From Halomonas litopenaei (GTDB lineage Bacteria > Pseudomonadota > Gammaproteobacteria > Pseudomonadales > Halomonadaceae), in assembly GCF_003045775.1 (NCBI RefSeq), contig NZ_PXNS01000006.1, positions 248,001-312,000 of the forward strand: a stretch of DNA of 64,000 nucleotides, written 5' to 3'. Shown piece by piece: positions 31,000 to 38,698 of the stretch. The notes beneath the pieces are model-generated. The model saw only the letters and a program-made list of their open reading frames with translations, had not been told where the DNA came from and did not search any database. How positions within the stretch are numbered: the stretch's first letter is position 1; each line of letters opens with the position of its first letter. Made by a program: the position numbers and the translations under genes.

Positions 31000-32592
31000 T
31001 CAGGTCCCCAGCTTGCTGAACAGATAGCCCCACAGCGCGCCTGCGATGATCACGAACAGCACCATGATGCCCCACACCTGGCGGTATTCGCGCACCAGCT
31101 CGCGGGCGCCATCGGGGCGGGCCAGGATGTCGCGGATGGTGGTATCGGACAGTCGCCTTGCACGAATGTCGTCGAACACCTTGAGCTCGTACTCGGAAGG
31201 CTGGCTCTTCAGTCCCACCGCGATCAGCGCCAGGGTGCCGAGCAGGATGGCCACCTGCAGGTTGTCGATATGCAGCGGCAGGCTGATCAGGCCGTGGCGC
31301 TCGAGTTCGCCCACCACGATGAAGGTGATCGAGCCCACCAGCATGCAGGCCAGCGCGGCGTTGGCGTTCATCCGACGCCAGTGCATGGCGGCGACGATGG
31401 TCGGCAGCCAGGCCACGGCAAAGATCGCGCCGGCGTAGATCGAGATCCAGTAGATGCCCGCCGGGCGCGAGATCGCCACGGCGCACACTACCAGCGCTAC
31501 CACCGCCTGGGAGATGCGGCCGAGTACCACGCCCTTGCGTTCGCTGACCTCACGGTCGAACAACTTCTCGTAGAGGTCGCGGGCCAGGGCGAAGCCGGTC
31601 AGCACGAACAGTGTCGAGGCGGTGGACATGATCGACGCCATCAGGCCGGCCAGGCCGATACCGGCCAGGGTCGGGTTGGTGTGTTCCATGAAGCCGACGA
31701 TCATGGCGCGGTCGGTGGGCTCGATGCCGGGCTGGATCACCTGCATGGCGCTGGCCGCCAGAAACACCAACAGCTGCATGGCAGGGGCGAAGAACACGCC
31801 GATCACCGCCACCTTGAGGATGACGAAGTCGTTCTTGGCCGGAAAGACGCGGGACACCAGCGCCGGGGTGCAGGCAAAGAACAGGATCCACACCAGGAAC
31901 TGGGAGATCGACCAGCCCAGCGGGCGGTCGTTGGCGCCCCCCACGGTCCAGAAACCGGGCAGGGTCTCGCCGAGGCCCTTCATCGCCTCGAAGCCGGCGT
32001 CGCCGATCAACATCGGTGCGATGACGAAGGCGATGGCCAGCATGGTGAAGAACATCATGGTGTCGGTGTAGACCACCCCGTACATGCCGGACAGCGAGCA
32101 GAACGCCAGCAGCGCCAGGGTGAAGGCGAAGATGATCACCGGGAAGGGGATATCGATGATCTCGGCCAGCACCAGGCCGGCGCCGATCAGCTGGATGATG
32201 CCGTAGCCGAGCAGGCCGATCACCATCAGGATCAGTGCGACCACGCTGACCCACTTGTTGTTAAAGCGGTAGTCGAAGAAGTCCATCATGGTGCGGCAGT
32301 TCAGCGCCTTCAGCTTGCGACCGATGAACACCACCGCGATCAGGGTCCCGACCCAGGCGCCGAAGGAGCCCAGCGCCGCGATCACCAGCGGGCCTTCGCT
32401 GTAGGAGATGCCGGCGATCCCCATCAGGGTCACGGCGCTGAGGAAGGTGGCGGCCAGGGTGCCGACGATCAGCAACGTCGAGCCCTGCTCACCCATGACG
32501 TAGAAGTCGTCCTTGTTCTTGATACGGCGTGCCAGCAGGGCCGCCACCGCCACGTAGGCGGTCAGTACGATGGCGAAGATGGCCAGGGTCAT
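31000..32592 (-). CDS. Sodium:solute symporter family permease
   Basis: 530 residues with about 13 hydrophobic segments, SSS family (same superfamily as PanF and PutP). Typical features: RIKNKDDFYVMGEQGS after TM1, ATFLSAVTLMG, GLAGLMASIMSTASTLFVLTG near TM8. The substrate cannot be read from sequence; the neighbouring carbamoylase/amidohydrolase suggests a carbamoyl amino acid, hydantoin or ureide. A hydrophilic C-terminal stretch (KVFDDIRARRLSDTTIRDILARPDG) ends in a last helix. Start overlaps the stop of the small upstream gene (ATGA), indicating tight coupling. Confidence 0.88.
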   Translation of the reverse strand: MTLAIFAIVLTAYVAVAALLARRIKNKDDFYVMGEQGSTLLIVGTLAATFLSAVTLMGIAGISYSEGPLVIAALGSFGAWVGTLIAVVFIGRKLKALNCRTMMDFFDYRFNNKWVSVVALILMVIGLLGYGIIQLIGAGLVLAEIIDIPFPVIIFAFTLALLAFCSLSGMYGVVYTDTMMFFTMLAIAFVIAPMLIGDAGFEAMKGLGETLPGFWTVGGANDRPLGWSISQFLVWILFFACTPALVSRVFPAKNDFVILKVAVIGVFFAPAMQLLVFLAASAMQVIQPGIEPTDRAMIVGFMEHTNPTLAGIGLAGLMASIMSTASTLFVLTGFALARDLYEKLFDREVSERKGVVLGRISQAVVALVVCAVAISRPAGIYWISIYAGAIFAVAWLPTIVAAMHWRRMNANAALACMLVGSITFIVVGELERHGLISLPLHIDNLQVAILLGTLALIAVGLKSQPSEYELKVFDDIRARRLSDTTIRDILARPDGARELVREYRQVWGIMVLFVIIAGALWGYLFSKLGT

Positions 32593-32789
32593 GACAGGTC
32601 TCTCAGGTCAGATGAAGTCTTGTTGTGGTTGGTGGTGTCGGCCGAGGAGGAAGCCGCCGCCTCGTCCTTCAGGCGACGAATGGTCGGCCGGTATTCGCGC
32701 AGCAGGATGACGCCGACGATGACCACCGACAGCGCGGTGGTCAGAAAGGCGTTGGCAAACAGCAGCAGCACATGGGAGTTGATGTCCAT
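32589..32789 (-). CDS. Small one-helix membrane protein coupled to the symporter
   Basis: 66 residues: MDINSHVLLLF opens one membrane segment (about 5-28, TALSVVIVGVILL), then a basic patch (REYRPTIRRLKDE) and a Ser/Thr/Asn-rich tail. No family recognised. The 4-base ATGA overlap with the symporter gene suggests an accessory subunit, by analogy with small partners of other sodium symporters such as YhdT with PanF (no sequence similarity seen). Start chosen at 32789; a start 20 codons earlier is possible. Confidence 0.7.
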   Translation of the reverse strand: MDINSHVLLLFANAFLTTALSVVIVGVILLREYRPTIRRLKDEAAASSSADTTNHNKTSSDLRDLS

Positions 32790-32875
32790 AAGATATCTCT
32801 TGTTGTGAATGGCCTGAGCGTCCGGGGAGCGAGTCGGCTGATCGGGCAAAGGGCCTTTGATGCTATTCCGACTCG

Positions 32876-32895
32876 ATGAATCGAAATCGATTCAT
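32876..32895. promoter_or_regulatory. Perfect inverted repeat before the symporter pair (operator candidate)
   Basis: ATGAATCG-AAAT-CGATTCAT: 8-bp arms with a 4-base spacer, in the 136-bp gap between the carbamoylase gene and the small membrane protein. It is flanked by ATTCCGACTCG (32865-32875), an 11-base word that recurs upstream of the carbamoylase gene at 34330-34340. Likely a regulator site; which regulator is unknown. Confidence 0.45.
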
Positions 32896-32925
32896 TGCGT
32901 GTTGTTCAGGGCGCTGATGGCGATC

Positions 32926-34179
32926 TCAGTCGCGCTCGGCGCGTGCCAGCACCGCGTCGCACAGCAGTTGGGTGCCCAGCGCGCAGTGCTCAGGCTCGGC
33001 GTATTCGGCCTCGTTGTGGCTGATGCCGTCGCGGCAGGGCACGAAGATCATCACCGTGGGGGTGACGTGGGACAGGTGCACGGCGTCGTGCCCGGCACCG
33101 CTCATCATGCAGGGGGCATCGAGCTCGCGCGCCTTGACGGCCTCGCGCAGGGAGTCGATCAGGGCGTCGTCGAAGGGGGTGACCGGAGAATGCCAGCGGC
33201 GCTCGAACGTCAGCTCCACGCCCTCGGCGTCGGCGGCGTCCCTGGCCAGACGTTCCAGTTCGGCATCCAGTGCATCGAGGCGTTCGTCGCTGACGTGGCG
33301 CAGGTCCAGCAGCAGGCGGACCTCGCCGGGGACCACGTTGCGCGAGGGCTCGACCACCTGGAAGTCGCCCACGGTCAGGCGCGCAGCGCCGTCCGGATCC
33401 GCCATGACCACCTCGCGCATGCGCTGGATCATGGCGGTGGCGGCGAGCAATGGGTCACGGCGATAGCTCATCGGCGTGGGGCCCGCGTGGGCCGACTGAC
33501 CGCGCAGGCTCAGGTCGTACCAGCGGATGCCCTGGACCCCGGTGACGATGCCGAGGGGATGGCCCTGCTCCTCGAGCACCGGGCCCTGCTCGATGTGCAG
33601 CTCGAAGTAGGCGTCGAGTTCGGGTTCGCCCAGGGCCAGATCGCCGGCCTCACCGCAGGCCGCGATGGCCTCGCCCAGGGTGACGCCCTTGCTGTCGCTG
33701 GCGCCGAAGAAGGTCGCCTCATCGAGGCGGCCGGTCCAGACGCCGCTGCCGCCCATGGCCGGGGCGAAGCGGCTGCCTTCCTCGTTGGTCCAGACGATCA
33801 ATGACAACGGTCGGCGGGTGGTGATGGCGTTGTCGTGAAGGCTGCGCAGCACCTCCAGGCCCGCCAGTACCCCCAGCACGCCGTCGAAGCGTCCGCCCAG
33901 CGGCTGGGTGTCCAGGTGGCTACCCATGGACACCGGGGGCAGGTGGTCCTCGCGTCCGGCACGCCGGATAAACAGGTTGCCGGCCTTGTCACGCTGCCAG
34001 GTGCAGCCCAGCGCCTCGACCCAGTCCAGCAGCAGACGGCGCCCGTCGGCATCTTCAGGGGTCATGGCGAGGCGGCGGCTGCCGCCGTTGGGGGAAGGGC
34101 CGACCTCGGCCATCTGCATCAGGCTGTCCCACAGGCGGTTAGCGTCGATATCGATGGAGCGGTGGGGGATCGATGACAT
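32926..34179 (-). CDS. M20-family Zn-dependent N-carbamoyl-L-amino acid hydrolase / allantoate amidohydrolase
   Basis: 417 residues. Metal-dependent amidohydrolase of the hydantoinase/carbamoylase branch: GSHLDTQPLGGRFDG with metal ligands His88, Asp90 and Asp99, TNEEGSRF with the catalytic Glu pair (133-134), HIEQGPVLE with His195, the dimerisation lid (GQSAHAGPTPM), SGAGHDA, and C-terminal CRDGISHNEAE. Such enzymes release ammonia and CO2 from carbamoyl amino acids, ureidoglycine or allantoate; the exact substrate is open. AAGGA precedes the ATG at 34179. First gene of the catabolic cluster with the symporter and sigma-54 regulator. Confidence 0.9.
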   Translation of the reverse strand: MSSIPHRSIDIDANRLWDSLMQMAEVGPSPNGGSRRLAMTPEDADGRRLLLDWVEALGCTWQRDKAGNLFIRRAGREDHLPPVSMGSHLDTQPLGGRFDGVLGVLAGLEVLRSLHDNAITTRRPLSLIVWTNEEGSRFAPAMGGSGVWTGRLDEATFFGASDSKGVTLGEAIAACGEAGDLALGEPELDAYFELHIEQGPVLEEQGHPLGIVTGVQGIRWYDLSLRGQSAHAGPTPMSYRRDPLLAATAMIQRMREVVMADPDGAARLTVGDFQVVEPSRNVVPGEVRLLLDLRHVSDERLDALDAELERLARDAADAEGVELTFERRWHSPVTPFDDALIDSLREAVKARELDAPCMMSGAGHDAVHLSHVTPTVMIFVPCRDGISHNEAEYAEPEHCALGTQLLCDAVLARAERD

Positions 34180-34352
34180 GGCAGGAGATTCCTTGTGATT
34201 TGGTGTTATGCCAAACCACGAAGCTATTCTCATGCCGTACTCAGAAAAATGTCTTTAAAACAAACGCATAAAGATGAGGTGTGGCGCAAGGCGACGTCAA
34301 AAGTCACTGCGTGTAACGCGAGCGAGTCGATTCCGACTCGGTTTGCCGGCGG
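34180..34352. other. Upstream region of the carbamoylase gene with a small hairpin
   Basis: No gene. More AT-rich than its surroundings (for example TCTTTAAAACAAACGC). It holds a perfect stem-loop CGAGTCG-ATTC-CGACTCG at 34323-34340, part of which (ATTCCGACTCG) recurs before the symporter pair. The carbamoylase promoter must lie here, reading leftwards, but no clear sigma-70 or sigma-54 element is visible to me. Confidence 0.5.
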
Positions 34353-34516
34353 TGCTAGGCTCAGTCCGAAAAGTCGACGAGCGAAGGTTAGACAAGGCAA
34401 AAATCGGTGAGACAGCGCAGTTTACGGGGTGTAAATGAGCATGTTGACCGGGCTGGCGCACCAGCCGATTTTTAACGCCGTATTACCGAGCGCAGGCACT
34501 TTTCAGACAAGCCCTA
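34353..34516. mobile_element. MITE-like imperfect inverted-repeat element, about 165 bp
   Basis: The two ends are inverted copies: TAGGCTCAGTCCGAAAAGT at the left, and TAGGGCTTGTCTGAAAAGT when the right end is read on the minus strand (14 of 19 match). Inward, GGCAAAAATCGG on the left pairs with GCGTTAAAAATCGG on the right, so the arms continue imperfectly towards the middle. No open reading frame for a transposase. The right end overlaps the last codon boundary of the adjacent barrel gene and supplies its TAG stop. Structure suggests a non-autonomous element or repetitive extragenic unit. Confidence 0.6.
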
Positions 34517-35173
34517 GAAGGGGAGGTGGAACGAGGCCGTAATCATATTCAGATGCTCAAGTTCGGGGTCATTGACCTCCTCGAACTCGACCTGGCCGAT
34601 CCAGCTGCGGGTCATCCAGCGGGCCCCGAGACCCTGGACCCGGGTGGAGCCACTGGTGGAATCGAAGGTGTTGCGACCGGTGACCGGATCGCTGACCCAC
34701 TGGGCCATGCCGGTCTTGCCGTAGACGCCGAAGTGGCCGACTCGGAAGCCGGCGACCAGGCTGCCCCCCAGGCTGGTCACGTCCTGGACATGCTGGCTGT
34801 CGCTGGAAGACATGGGTACGTCATCGCTTTGTCGATAGCGCAGCTCGGCCCCCAGGTCCCAGCCGCTTTCCTGCTGTGGCGCCATGCCGGCGGTCAGGCG
34901 GAAGCCGGAGGTGTAGCCGTCGGGGGTGTGGACCTTGTCGCCCTGCACCAGGACGCCGCTGTCGAGCCTGACGATTTCCTGGCCCATGCCGGAGAAGGCC
35001 GGGGTGGCCGAGTGGGCGGCGTCATTGTCGGCCAGCGGGTCGGCAGCGTCTTCGCTCGCCAGCACAGGGGCCGAAAAGGCGACAAGGGTCAGTGCCGCAA
35101 GCAGGCCCGCCAGCAAGGTGTGCGACGTGGGGCGTCGAGCGGGGAGAGAGGGCAAGCGACAAGCAGTCATCAT
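34514..35173 (-). CDS. Predicted outer-membrane beta-barrel protein
   Basis: 219 residues. Signal peptide at about 1-39 (LLAGLLAALTLVAFSAPVLASED), then alternating amphipathic strands (GFRLTAGMA, GWDLGAELRYR, LGGSLVAGFRVGHFGVYGKTGMAQWV, RVQGLGARWMTRSWIGQVEFEEV, LNMITASFHLPF) and a C-terminal Phe, the usual barrel-assembly signal. Small OmpA/OmpX-like barrel; function unknown. AGGA lies before two adjacent ATG codons (35173, 35170). Its stop codon TAG is also the terminal base triplet of the neighbouring inverted-repeat element. Confidence 0.75.
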   Translation of the reverse strand: MMTACRLPSLPARRPTSHTLLAGLLAALTLVAFSAPVLASEDAADPLADNDAAHSATPAFSGMGQEIVRLDSGVLVQGDKVHTPDGYTSGFRLTAGMAPQQESGWDLGAELRYRQSDDVPMSSSDSQHVQDVTSLGGSLVAGFRVGHFGVYGKTGMAQWVSDPVTGRNTFDSTSGSTRVQGLGARWMTRSWIGQVEFEEVNDPELEHLNMITASFHLPF

Positions 35174-35547
35174 GGTTGTCCTGGCGGAATAGCCTCCGCG
35201 GGTGGCACCTGATCGATCATGCTTCGGTTTTACTCAAGGGCTCGGCTCTCAATTCTAGACTCAGCCAACTTAAATCTCAGCAACCTCAGCTCTCACCTTG
35301 GCTCTCAATCTTGACGCGGCTCATTTTGACCGAGTTTTGAACGAGGCTGATCGAGAACACGGCGCAGTGTGAACGCAGCTCGTAGTGAACATGGCTCACA
35401 AAGGCAAGACCGCATGCGGGGACACGGACTTGTTCGAGGGCCGGCCCGGCAAGGTGATTCGAGTCGATATTCAGGTGGGAGTCGAATCACTGCCAACCGT
35501 TAAAATAGCAATCGCTTTTGTGTACCGCCAGCCTGGGCTTGCTCGTT
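35174..35547. other. Gene-free region upstream of the barrel gene
   Basis: 374 bp, less GC-rich than average, with irregular CTCA/CTCTCAA-type repeats around 35225-35310 (read on the minus strand as TGAG words). It should contain the barrel gene promoter. I see no RNA gene, terminator or convincing promoter here. Confidence 0.4.
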
Positions 35548-36561
35548 TCAGGCATTCAGAAAGCGCCAATGCGCGTCGAGCTGGGGGCAAGGGAGGCCCA
35601 GGCGTGTGGCGGCCTCGCGCAGCGGGCCGAGGATGGCGTCGTGTTCGGTGGGCCTGCCTGCCTCGATATCCTGCAGCATCGAGGCACGGTTGGCGGCGGT
35701 CCGCTCGATGACCTGCCAGACCAGGGCGCGCCAGGCGCGGTTGCCATCGTTGACGTCGCTGGAGGGCACGTCGCTGGAGGGAACGTCGATGGCGGGAGCG
35801 GGAATCTCCAGTGCCGCCAGTATCTGCGCCACCTCGTCGACGGTGGCGTCGACCATGTCGCGGTAAGGATGCCCGCGCAGCTCGCCATTGCGTAGTCGGT
35901 AGCGTGCCACCAGGGGGTTGATGGCGGCGTTCACCGCCAGCTTGTGCCACAGCCGGGTGGCGATATCGTCCACCGCCTCGGTGGCCAGGCCGGCGGCGCT
36001 CAGGGTGGTGGCCAGCGAACTGGCCAGGGCTTGGGTCTGGTGGGCTTGGGTCTGGAGAGCGTCAGTCCGGAGGGGTTGGGTATGGGGGCCGTGGCCTTCG
36101 CCTGGATGGCCGTCGAGGCCGCCGTCGAGATGACCGATGACGGTCTGACCCTGGCCGGCGTGGACGACGCTGTCGTCCGCCCTGATAAAGGCGCCCTCGG
36201 TGGTGGAGGCGCACAGCACCGGCCCGCTCCAGGTATCGGTCAAGGGTCGCTGCACGCGCAGCCCGTTCTGCCACAGCACCAGCGGTGTGGCGGCAGGCAG
36301 ATGGTCGGCCACCGCAGCGAAGGCTGCCCTGGCGGCGTAGGCCTTGGTGGTCAGCATGACCTGGTCGACATCGACGCAGGCAAGGCGTGGCTCGGTGGTG
36401 GTGGCCAGTTCAAGGCGCTGGGTCGTGCCATCCGGTGAGGTCAGGGTCTGGATCGTCGGCAGCGGTCGTCGCCCCAGCAGGCGCACGCTCTGGCCGCCAG
36501 CGGCAAGCCGACAGGCCAGTAGGCGGCCGATGGCGCCGGGACCGATGATCAGTGTGGTCAT
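35548..36561 (-). CDS. panE: 2-dehydropantoate 2-reductase (ketopantoate reductase)
   Basis: 337 residues. NADPH-dependent reduction of ketopantoate to pantoate, needed for coenzyme A. Rossmann motif GPGAIGRLLACRLAAGG (7-23), LTTKAYA, LWQNGL, the catalytic-Lys region (RLWHKLAVNAAINPLVA) and C-terminal ASMLQDIEAGRPTEHDAI. Longer than E. coli PanE (303) because of two low-complexity inserts: a His/Gly/Gln-rich stretch (about 150-180) and a VPSSD pentapeptide repeat (about 256-268), both made of 15-bp tandem units. The ATG overlaps the topB stop (ATGA). Confidence 0.88.
   Translation of the reverse strand: MTTLIIGPGAIGRLLACRLAAGGQSVRLLGRRPLPTIQTLTSPDGTTQRLELATTTEPRLACVDVDQVMLTTKAYAARAAFAAVADHLPAATPLVLWQNGLRVQRPLTDTWSGPVLCASTTEGAFIRADDSVVHAGQGQTVIGHLDGGLDGHPGEGHGPHTQPLRTDALQTQAHQTQALASSLATTLSAAGLATEAVDDIATRLWHKLAVNAAINPLVARYRLRNGELRGHPYRDMVDATVDEVAQILAALEIPAPAIDVPSSDVPSSDVNDGNRAWRALVWQVIERTAANRASMLQDIEAGRPTEHDAILGPLREAATRLGLPCPQLDAHWRFLNA
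35753..35797 (-). repeat. 15-bp tandem repeat inside panE
   Basis: Three units, ACGTCGCTGGAGGGC, ACGTCGCTGGAGGGA and the diverged ACGTCGATGGCGGGA, encode the repeated VPSSD pentapeptide. A second 15-bp duplication (GGGCTTGGGTCTGGT) lies further upstream in the same gene around 36028-36057. Both keep the frame. Confidence 0.85.
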
Positions 36562-38492
36562 GTGGTGCTGCCTTTACGGGAGGGGCGGCGTTTACGCCCG
36601 GCGCTGCGGCGTGGCGAGTTGGTGCGGCGGCCTCGCTTGCTGGCGGGGCCGGCTTCCGGCGACTCGCCCTGGGCGGCGCCGAGGGCGGCACTCAGCCGCT
36701 GACTGTCGGCGCTGCCCACCAGCGTGCGAAGGTCCTCGACCAGCTGGGCGACGAAGGGTTCCGGTTCGGCCTGGGCTTCGGCGATGCCTTCCAGCCGCTG
36801 TTCCCACAGGGCGGTGCGCTCCGGGCGGCTGACCGCTTCGGGCAGCGAGTGGATCAGACCCACCCCCAGGCGTGTGGCGCGCAGCGCCTTGGCCTTGCGC
36901 ACCAGATAGTCGCGCTCCAGCAGCGTCTCGATGATGCCGGCACGGGTGGCCTCGGTACCCAGACCGTCGGTTTCCCTGAGGGTGCGGCGTACCTCGGGGT
37001 CCTCCACGTAGCGGGCGATATTCATCATGGCCTTGATCAGGCTGGCATCGGTAAACGGCTCCGGTGGGCGCGTCTCGCGCTGTTCGACCTGGGCCTCCAG
37101 TGCCTGACAGGCCTCGCCCTCGACCAGCGCCGGCAACGGCGGTGGCTCGTCACGGGTGGTGAACAGGGGCTTCCAGCCGGGCACCAGCAGCGTCTGGCCG
37201 GAGGCCTGGAAGCGCTCGTCCAGCAGGCGGAACTCGGCCTTCACCTCCTGGGTTTCCAGCGCCGGATAGAACTGGGCCAGCACGTTGCGCGCGATCAGAC
37301 GGTAGACGTCGGCTTCCTGACGCGACAGGCGCTCGGCAACGAAGGGCTTGCCGGTGGGGGCAAGAGCGTGGTGGGCGCCGACCTTGGCGTCGTCGAAGGC
37401 GCGTGAGCGAAGCCCCATGTCGGCGTTGGCCAGCCAACCGGACAGGGTGGTGTCATCGCGACAGGCGCTGGCCAGTTGGCCCGGCAGGCTCGCCAGGTGT
37501 TCACGCGGCAGGTAGCGACAGTCCGAGCGCGGATAGGTGATCAACTGATGGCGCTCGTAAAGGCGCTGGCAGATGTCCAGCACCGCCTTGGCCGAGAGCC
37601 CGTGGCGGCGTGCCGCATCGACCTGCAGCGCCGACAGAGAGTAAGGCAAGGGCGGCGGCTGGCGACGACGACGGGAGTCCACGCTGCTCACCTGGCCTTC
37701 AGCACCCGGCAGGCGCTCTGCCAGCGTCTGAGCAGGAGCGGCGTCGAGCAGTCGACCGCGCTCGTCCAGGCGATGGGACTCGCCGGGGACCCACCAGGCC
37801 TTCAAGGTGCCGGCGCCGACGCGCAGGTGAGCCCACAGCACATAGAAGGGGTAGGGCGTGAAATGACGGATCTCCTCATCGCGGCGCACCACCAGGCCGA
37901 GCACCGGCGTCTGCACGCGCCCCACCGACAGCACGCCATCGTGGCCCGCCTGGCGGCCGATCAGGGTCCAGGCGCGGGTCAGGTTGATGCCGTACAGCCA
38001 GTCGGCGCGGGCGCGGGTCTGGGCGGCGCGGTAGAGCGGGTAATACCTGGCATTGTCCTCGATCCGCCCGAGTGCTCGAGCCACCGCAGGCCGGTTGAGG
38101 TCGTTGATCAGCAGACGCTGGACGGGCCCCTTCCAGCCCAGGTGCTCGATCACCTCCTGGACCAGCAGCTGGCCCTCGCGGTCGGGGTCGCCGGCGTGCA
38201 CCAGTTGGCGTGCCTGTTTCAGGCGCGCACGAATCACCGACAGCTGACCGCGGGCCTTGGGCCTGGGCACCAGCTTCCACTGACCGGGCACGATGGGCAG
38301 GTGGTCGCGTCGCCAGGGCTTGAAGGCCGGGTCGTAGGCATCCGGCGGCGCCTGCTCCAGCAGGTGGCCGAGGCACCAGGTGACCTCGGTGTCGCCGACG
38401 GACAGGTAGCCGTCTTTTTTCTGTGCTGCCCCGGGCAGCGCCTCGGCGATGGAGCGAGCCAGGCTCGGTTTTTCCGCAATGATCAATCGCAT
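36558..38492 (-). CDS. topB: DNA topoisomerase III
   Basis: 644 residues, close to E. coli TopB (653). Type IA topoisomerase that decatenates DNA. TOPRIM domain at the N-terminus (RLIIAEKPSLA with Glu7; DPDREG at 102-107), active-site Tyr320 in LITYPRSDCRYLP, SVGRVQTPVLGLVV, and DGLGTEATRAGIIETLLERDY. The C-terminal tail is very basic (KRGRRTNSPRRSAGRKRRPSRKG) and should bind DNA. Start set at MRLIIAEKPS, the family N-terminus, although its ribosome binding site is weak. Stop overlaps panE. Confidence 0.94.
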   Translation of the reverse strand: MRLIIAEKPSLARSIAEALPGAAQKKDGYLSVGDTEVTWCLGHLLEQAPPDAYDPAFKPWRRDHLPIVPGQWKLVPRPKARGQLSVIRARLKQARQLVHAGDPDREGQLLVQEVIEHLGWKGPVQRLLINDLNRPAVARALGRIEDNARYYPLYRAAQTRARADWLYGINLTRAWTLIGRQAGHDGVLSVGRVQTPVLGLVVRRDEEIRHFTPYPFYVLWAHLRVGAGTLKAWWVPGESHRLDERGRLLDAAPAQTLAERLPGAEGQVSSVDSRRRRQPPPLPYSLSALQVDAARRHGLSAKAVLDICQRLYERHQLITYPRSDCRYLPREHLASLPGQLASACRDDTTLSGWLANADMGLRSRAFDDAKVGAHHALAPTGKPFVAERLSRQEADVYRLIARNVLAQFYPALETQEVKAEFRLLDERFQASGQTLLVPGWKPLFTTRDEPPPLPALVEGEACQALEAQVEQRETRPPEPFTDASLIKAMMNIARYVEDPEVRRTLRETDGLGTEATRAGIIETLLERDYLVRKAKALRATRLGVGLIHSLPEAVSRPERTALWEQRLEGIAEAQAEPEPFVAQLVEDLRTLVGSADSQRLSAALGAAQGESPEAGPASKRGRRTNSPRRSAGRKRRPSRKGSTT

Positions 38493-38698
38493 AGCGCACC
38501 GGTGCGGGTGAATCGTCTGGATATTCTTCCAGTATGTGTGATGAGATGCCAGGTGTACCATGGAGTGAAAAGTGTACAAGTCCTATATCATTTTTGTGTG
38601 CAGATGCGGGTAAGGTGACCGTCTTGTGACGCGCTATCCTCCCGGTGAGGCCAGCGTTGCCAGCATCTTGCAGGGCGCCCGTACGGGCAGGAGGCAGC

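Noticed and set aside
34353..34516. Complete insertion sequence
   Set aside because: Only about 165 bp and no transposase frame; called MITE-like instead.
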